A DNA stretch of 7,739 nt from Candidatus Kaiserbacteria bacterium (GTDB lineage Bacteria; Patescibacteriota; Minisyncoccia; Phycocordibacterales; UBA12088), in contig PWVU01000063.1 of assembly GCA_003561715.1 (NCBI GenBank), positions 1 through 7,739 of the forward strand, read 5' to 3'. Position 1 is the stretch's first letter. Each line of letters begins with the position of its first letter. Of this stretch, positions 6,549 to 7,739 are shown one piece after another. Below the pieces are notes generated by a model. The model was not told the DNA's origin. It did no database searches and was given only the letters and a program-made list of their open reading frames with translations. The position numbers were made by a program, and so were the translations under genes.

Positions 6549-6905
6549 TTACACCCCCCGTACCCGCTTTTTAACCTCCGCCCCGCCCTTGCGCTCCATA
6601 GTCTCTTTTTTTCGCTTGGCGCGGCGCAATTCTTTTTGCAGTTCGTGCTTCACCTCATCGACCGCCGCCTCAAGCGTCTCGCCTTGCGCGGTTGCGCGAT
6701 GCAGGGCACCTTTCGTGTCAAGGTTTGCCTCGGCATAAAACACATCGCCGGTCTTTTGCGAACTTGAGCGCTTGAGCTCCACTTCACACAATGCGTTCTT
6801 TGAGGCAGTACCCAACAATTTCTCAAAGGTCCCAAAGCGCTTCTCGACATACGCCTGAACTTCTTCGGTCAACTTCACTCGTTTGGTGATATAGGTGATC
6901 TGCAT
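6549..6905 (-). CDS. hpf: Ribosome hibernation promoting factor (HPF/RaiA, short form)
   Basis: This 118-residue protein has the start MQITYITKRVKLTEEVQAYVEKRF, the central VFYAEANL strand and the HRATAQGETLEAAVDEVKHEL helix typical of HPF/YfiA. These proteins bind the decoding centre of the 30S subunit and silence ribosomes under stress or in stationary phase. The fold is a basic beta-alpha-beta-beta-beta-alpha. The tail from about residue 90 is very rich in K and R. It lacks the extra C-terminal dimerisation domain of long HPF, so it is the short form. It is the last gene of the - strand group and converges on the lipoprotein gene with a 17-base gap; no terminator is visible there. Confidence 0.93.
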   Translation of the reverse strand: MQITYITKRVKLTEEVQAYVEKRFGTFEKLLGTASKNALCEVELKRSSSQKTGDVFYAEANLDTKGALHRATAQGETLEAAVDEVKHELQKELRRAKRKKETMERKGGAEVKKRVRGV

Positions 6906-6914
6906 ATGCTATCT

Positions 6915-6920
6915 ATTATG
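6915..6920 (-). promoter_or_regulatory. -10 box of hpf
   Basis: On the - strand CATAAT lies 9 bases before the hpf ATG, in an A/T-rich stretch. Overlapping TAATAG (6918-6913) is 7 bases before it. Either gives a leader of 0-3 bases, and no Shine-Dalgarno sequence is present. The -35 region is unclear. Confidence 0.45.
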
Positions 6921-6996
6921 CTTATTAATCACGCCCCCAACAGTACCGGTGCGAGCCATCACGTCTTGATCGCCCACAAAGGAGCAACTGAGTCGA

Positions 6997-7260
6997 TTAC
7001 GCGCTAGCCGCATTGGACGCGTCGCTCGGTCCGTAGTGGTCTTTCAAATAATCGATGATCATACCCGACTCATACAGCATGACATCGTTTTCACCATCGA
7101 CCAGAAACGGCACTTGACGCTTCCCCCCTTTGGCAATGACCTCATCAATGACCCCCTCGTCTTTCACATTTTTTTCTTCGTATGCAATGTCGGCACCCTT
7201 CGCGTACTCAAGGACCGCCCCGCAGTACGGGCACCCGGTCTTTACATAAAGTGTGAGCAT
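6997..7260 (-). CDS. Glutaredoxin-like thiol-disulfide carrier
   Basis: The 87-residue protein has the glutaredoxin fold signature: strand LTLYVKTG, redox motif CPYC (10-13), the cis-proline segment QVPFLV (P51) and the ESGMIIDYL helix (64-72) that contacts glutathione in classical members. It is cytoplasmic, with no signal peptide, and would reduce disulfides or glutathione adducts. Some CPR bacteria lack glutathione synthesis, so the natural reductant is unknown. The C-terminal tail SDASNAASA is short and polar. The start is supported by a TACTAT -10 box 7 bases upstream. hpf follows on the same strand after 91 bases that hold its own -10 box. Confidence 0.93.
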   Translation of the reverse strand: MLTLYVKTGCPYCGAVLEYAKGADIAYEEKNVKDEGVIDEVIAKGGKRQVPFLVDGENDVMLYESGMIIDYLKDHYGPSDASNAASA

Positions 7261-7267
7261 GGAGTAG

Positions 7268-7273
7268 ATAGTA
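7268..7273 (-). promoter_or_regulatory. -10 box of the glutaredoxin gene (leaderless arrangement)
   Basis: TACTAT on the - strand ends 7 bases before the ATG, so transcription would begin at or one base before the start codon. There is no Shine-Dalgarno sequence. A -35 is not obvious; a second TATACT lies further upstream at 7300-7295. Confidence 0.45.
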
Positions 7274-7338
7274 GCTGATAATTCGACATCTCCCAGTATA
7301 CCAAAGACCGCCCACCACTCGCCACCCTCTACCCATTC

Positions 7339-7413
7339 CTACCCCACCAGCCACCACACCGCCAAAAACAGCGCAATGAAAGCAAGCCCGAGGAGTGTAT
7401 AGGCAAGGCGCAT
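7339..7413 (-). CDS. 24-residue single-pass membrane microprotein
   Basis: The reading frame runs from ATG (7413-7411) to TAG (7341-7339). It encodes MRLAYTLLGLAF, then a hydrophobic stretch ending FLAVWWLVG. One arginine at position 2 and about 20 hydrophobic residues make a complete transmembrane helix with a short cytoplasmic N-terminus. The aromatic WW pair near the end is typical of a membrane interface. A TATACT box lies 9 bases before the ATG, as at neighbouring genes. It is on the same strand as the glutaredoxin and hpf genes, 78 bases upstream of the former. The function is unknown. A chance frame is possible at this length, but composition and promoter fit a real gene. Confidence 0.5.
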   Translation of the reverse strand: MRLAYTLLGLAFIALFLAVWWLVG

Positions 7414-7422
7414 ATATGTCGT

Positions 7423-7428
7423 AGTATA
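7423..7428 (-). promoter_or_regulatory. -10 box of the microprotein gene
   Basis: On the - strand TATACT, directly preceded by TG, lies 9 bases before the microprotein ATG. It is divergent from the RNA promoter at 7474-7502, so the two transcripts share a short control region of about 90 bases. Confidence 0.45.
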
Positions 7429-7473
7429 CACCTTACCTGCATTACCTATTCACGCAAAGCGTATCCGAGAAAG

Positions 7474-7502
7474 TTGCGAAATAGGGCGTTTTTCAGTATA
7501 GT
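7474..7502 (+). promoter_or_regulatory. Promoter of the candidate structured RNA
   Basis: TTGCGA (7474-7479), an exact 17-base spacer and TATAGT (7497-7502) form one of the best sigma70-type promoters in the window. Initiation is expected at about 7508-7510, immediately before the first hairpin at 7511. Confidence 0.6.
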
Positions 7503-7507
7503 GTCGA

Positions 7508-7739
7508 ACAGTCGCTTTGTACTTTCAGACCAATATTGAAAGAAGCGACAACGATTCGTAGGAGCGAAGTGGTGGAGTGAGAACGTCTGGGGGACGTTCG
7601 CAAGACCTTGCCAGATAGTTCTTGAGGCATCGAAAAGAACTATCGACAAGGTGTACAGCTTCTGTAAGAAGGTCGGCGGTGCCGACTGCGTAGTACAGGA
7701 TCATTCCGCAACGAAGTTCATCTACGGAAAGCAGAAATA
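7508..7739 (+). ncRNA. Candidate structured non-coding RNA (3' end beyond window)
   Basis: From the predicted start, nearly all of the sequence folds locally. Hairpin 1 pairs 7511-7517 with 7543-7549 and 7522-7527 with 7537-7542, with a 4-base bulge (7518-7521). Hairpin 2 pairs 7581-7587 with 7593-7599 around TGGGG. A small one is 7600-7603 with 7608-7611. Hairpin 3 is a perfect 10 bp, 7614-7623 with 7635-7644. Hairpin 4 is 7659-7663 with 7667-7671. Hairpin 5 is 7672-7677 with 7681-7686 around GGT. A weaker stem pairs 7689-7693 with 7722-7726. I could not match it to RNase P RNA, tmRNA, 6S, SRP or rRNA: their conserved stretches are absent. It could also be a long structured 5' leader. One + frame stays open from 7540 to the edge but lacks a suitable start, so coding is less likely. 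Confidence 0.45.

Noticed and set aside
7446..7649. 67-residue - strand frame opposite the structured region.
   Set aside because: It runs antisense through the hairpins and the good + strand promoter, with no recognisable motif.
7540..7739. Open + frame to the window edge as a protein gene.
   Set aside because: There is no ATG, GTG or TTG until well inside (a GTG at about 7651), no ribosome site, and the codons are dictated by hairpin stems. It is kept only as an alternative to the RNA.
7508..7739. Assignment of the structured region to the raiA RNA motif because hpf/raiA is nearby.
   Set aside because: That motif lies upstream of raiA in the same orientation. Here the RNA points away on the opposite strand, with two genes between, and I cannot confirm its conserved sequence.

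Overview
The window reads as chromosomal DNA of a bacterium, most likely a member of the Candidate Phyla Radiation (Patescibacteria, Parcubacteria-like). This is an inference from gene content and style: a PriA homologue that keeps its zinc cluster but has lost its ATPase motifs, compact def and fmt genes, a short HPF/RaiA, few Shine-Dalgarno sites, and several genes whose -10 boxes sit only 6-10 bases before the start codon. Base composition is roughly half G+C. No rRNA, tRNA, CRISPR array or insertion sequence is visible.

Layout of the + strand. Bases 1-48 look like the last codons of a gene entering from the left. Bases 49-289 are non-coding and hold a perfect 10-bp GC hairpin (153-176) and a stretch of degenerate CCTA-type repeats (196-274). 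Then come priA (290-2281), an unrecognised 442-residue protein (2355-3683) with a four-cysteine knuckle, a coiled coil and an AT-hook-like motif, a strong intrinsic terminator (3694-3733), a perfect 16-bp palindrome (3807-3822), def (3918-4451), fmt (4494-5336), and a predicted lipoprotein (about 5341-6531) that weakly resembles the TraB/ChaN/EreA fold.

Layout of the - strand. Reading right to left there is a 24-codon membrane microprotein (7413-7339), a glutaredoxin (7260-6997) and hpf/raiA (6905-6549). hpf converges on the lipoprotein gene with a 17-base gap. At the right edge, on the + strand, a good sigma70-type promoter (7474-7502) fires into at least 230 bases made of consecutive hairpins. 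This is a candidate structured non-coding RNA that runs off the window.

How the genes fit together. priA-def-fmt is a classic bacterial neighbourhood: Def and Fmt manage the N-formyl group of initiator Met-tRNA and nascent proteins, and PriA acts in replication restart. Here the cluster is split by the unknown zinc/coiled-coil gene, which has its own Shine-Dalgarno site and terminator. The lipoprotein gene lies where rsmB often follows fmt. The - strand group (redox carrier, ribosome hibernation factor, microprotein) suggests stress or stationary-phase functions.

Most promising for novelty are the edge RNA, the ATPase-dead PriA, the unknown gene between priA and def, and the repeated leaderless promoter arrangement.
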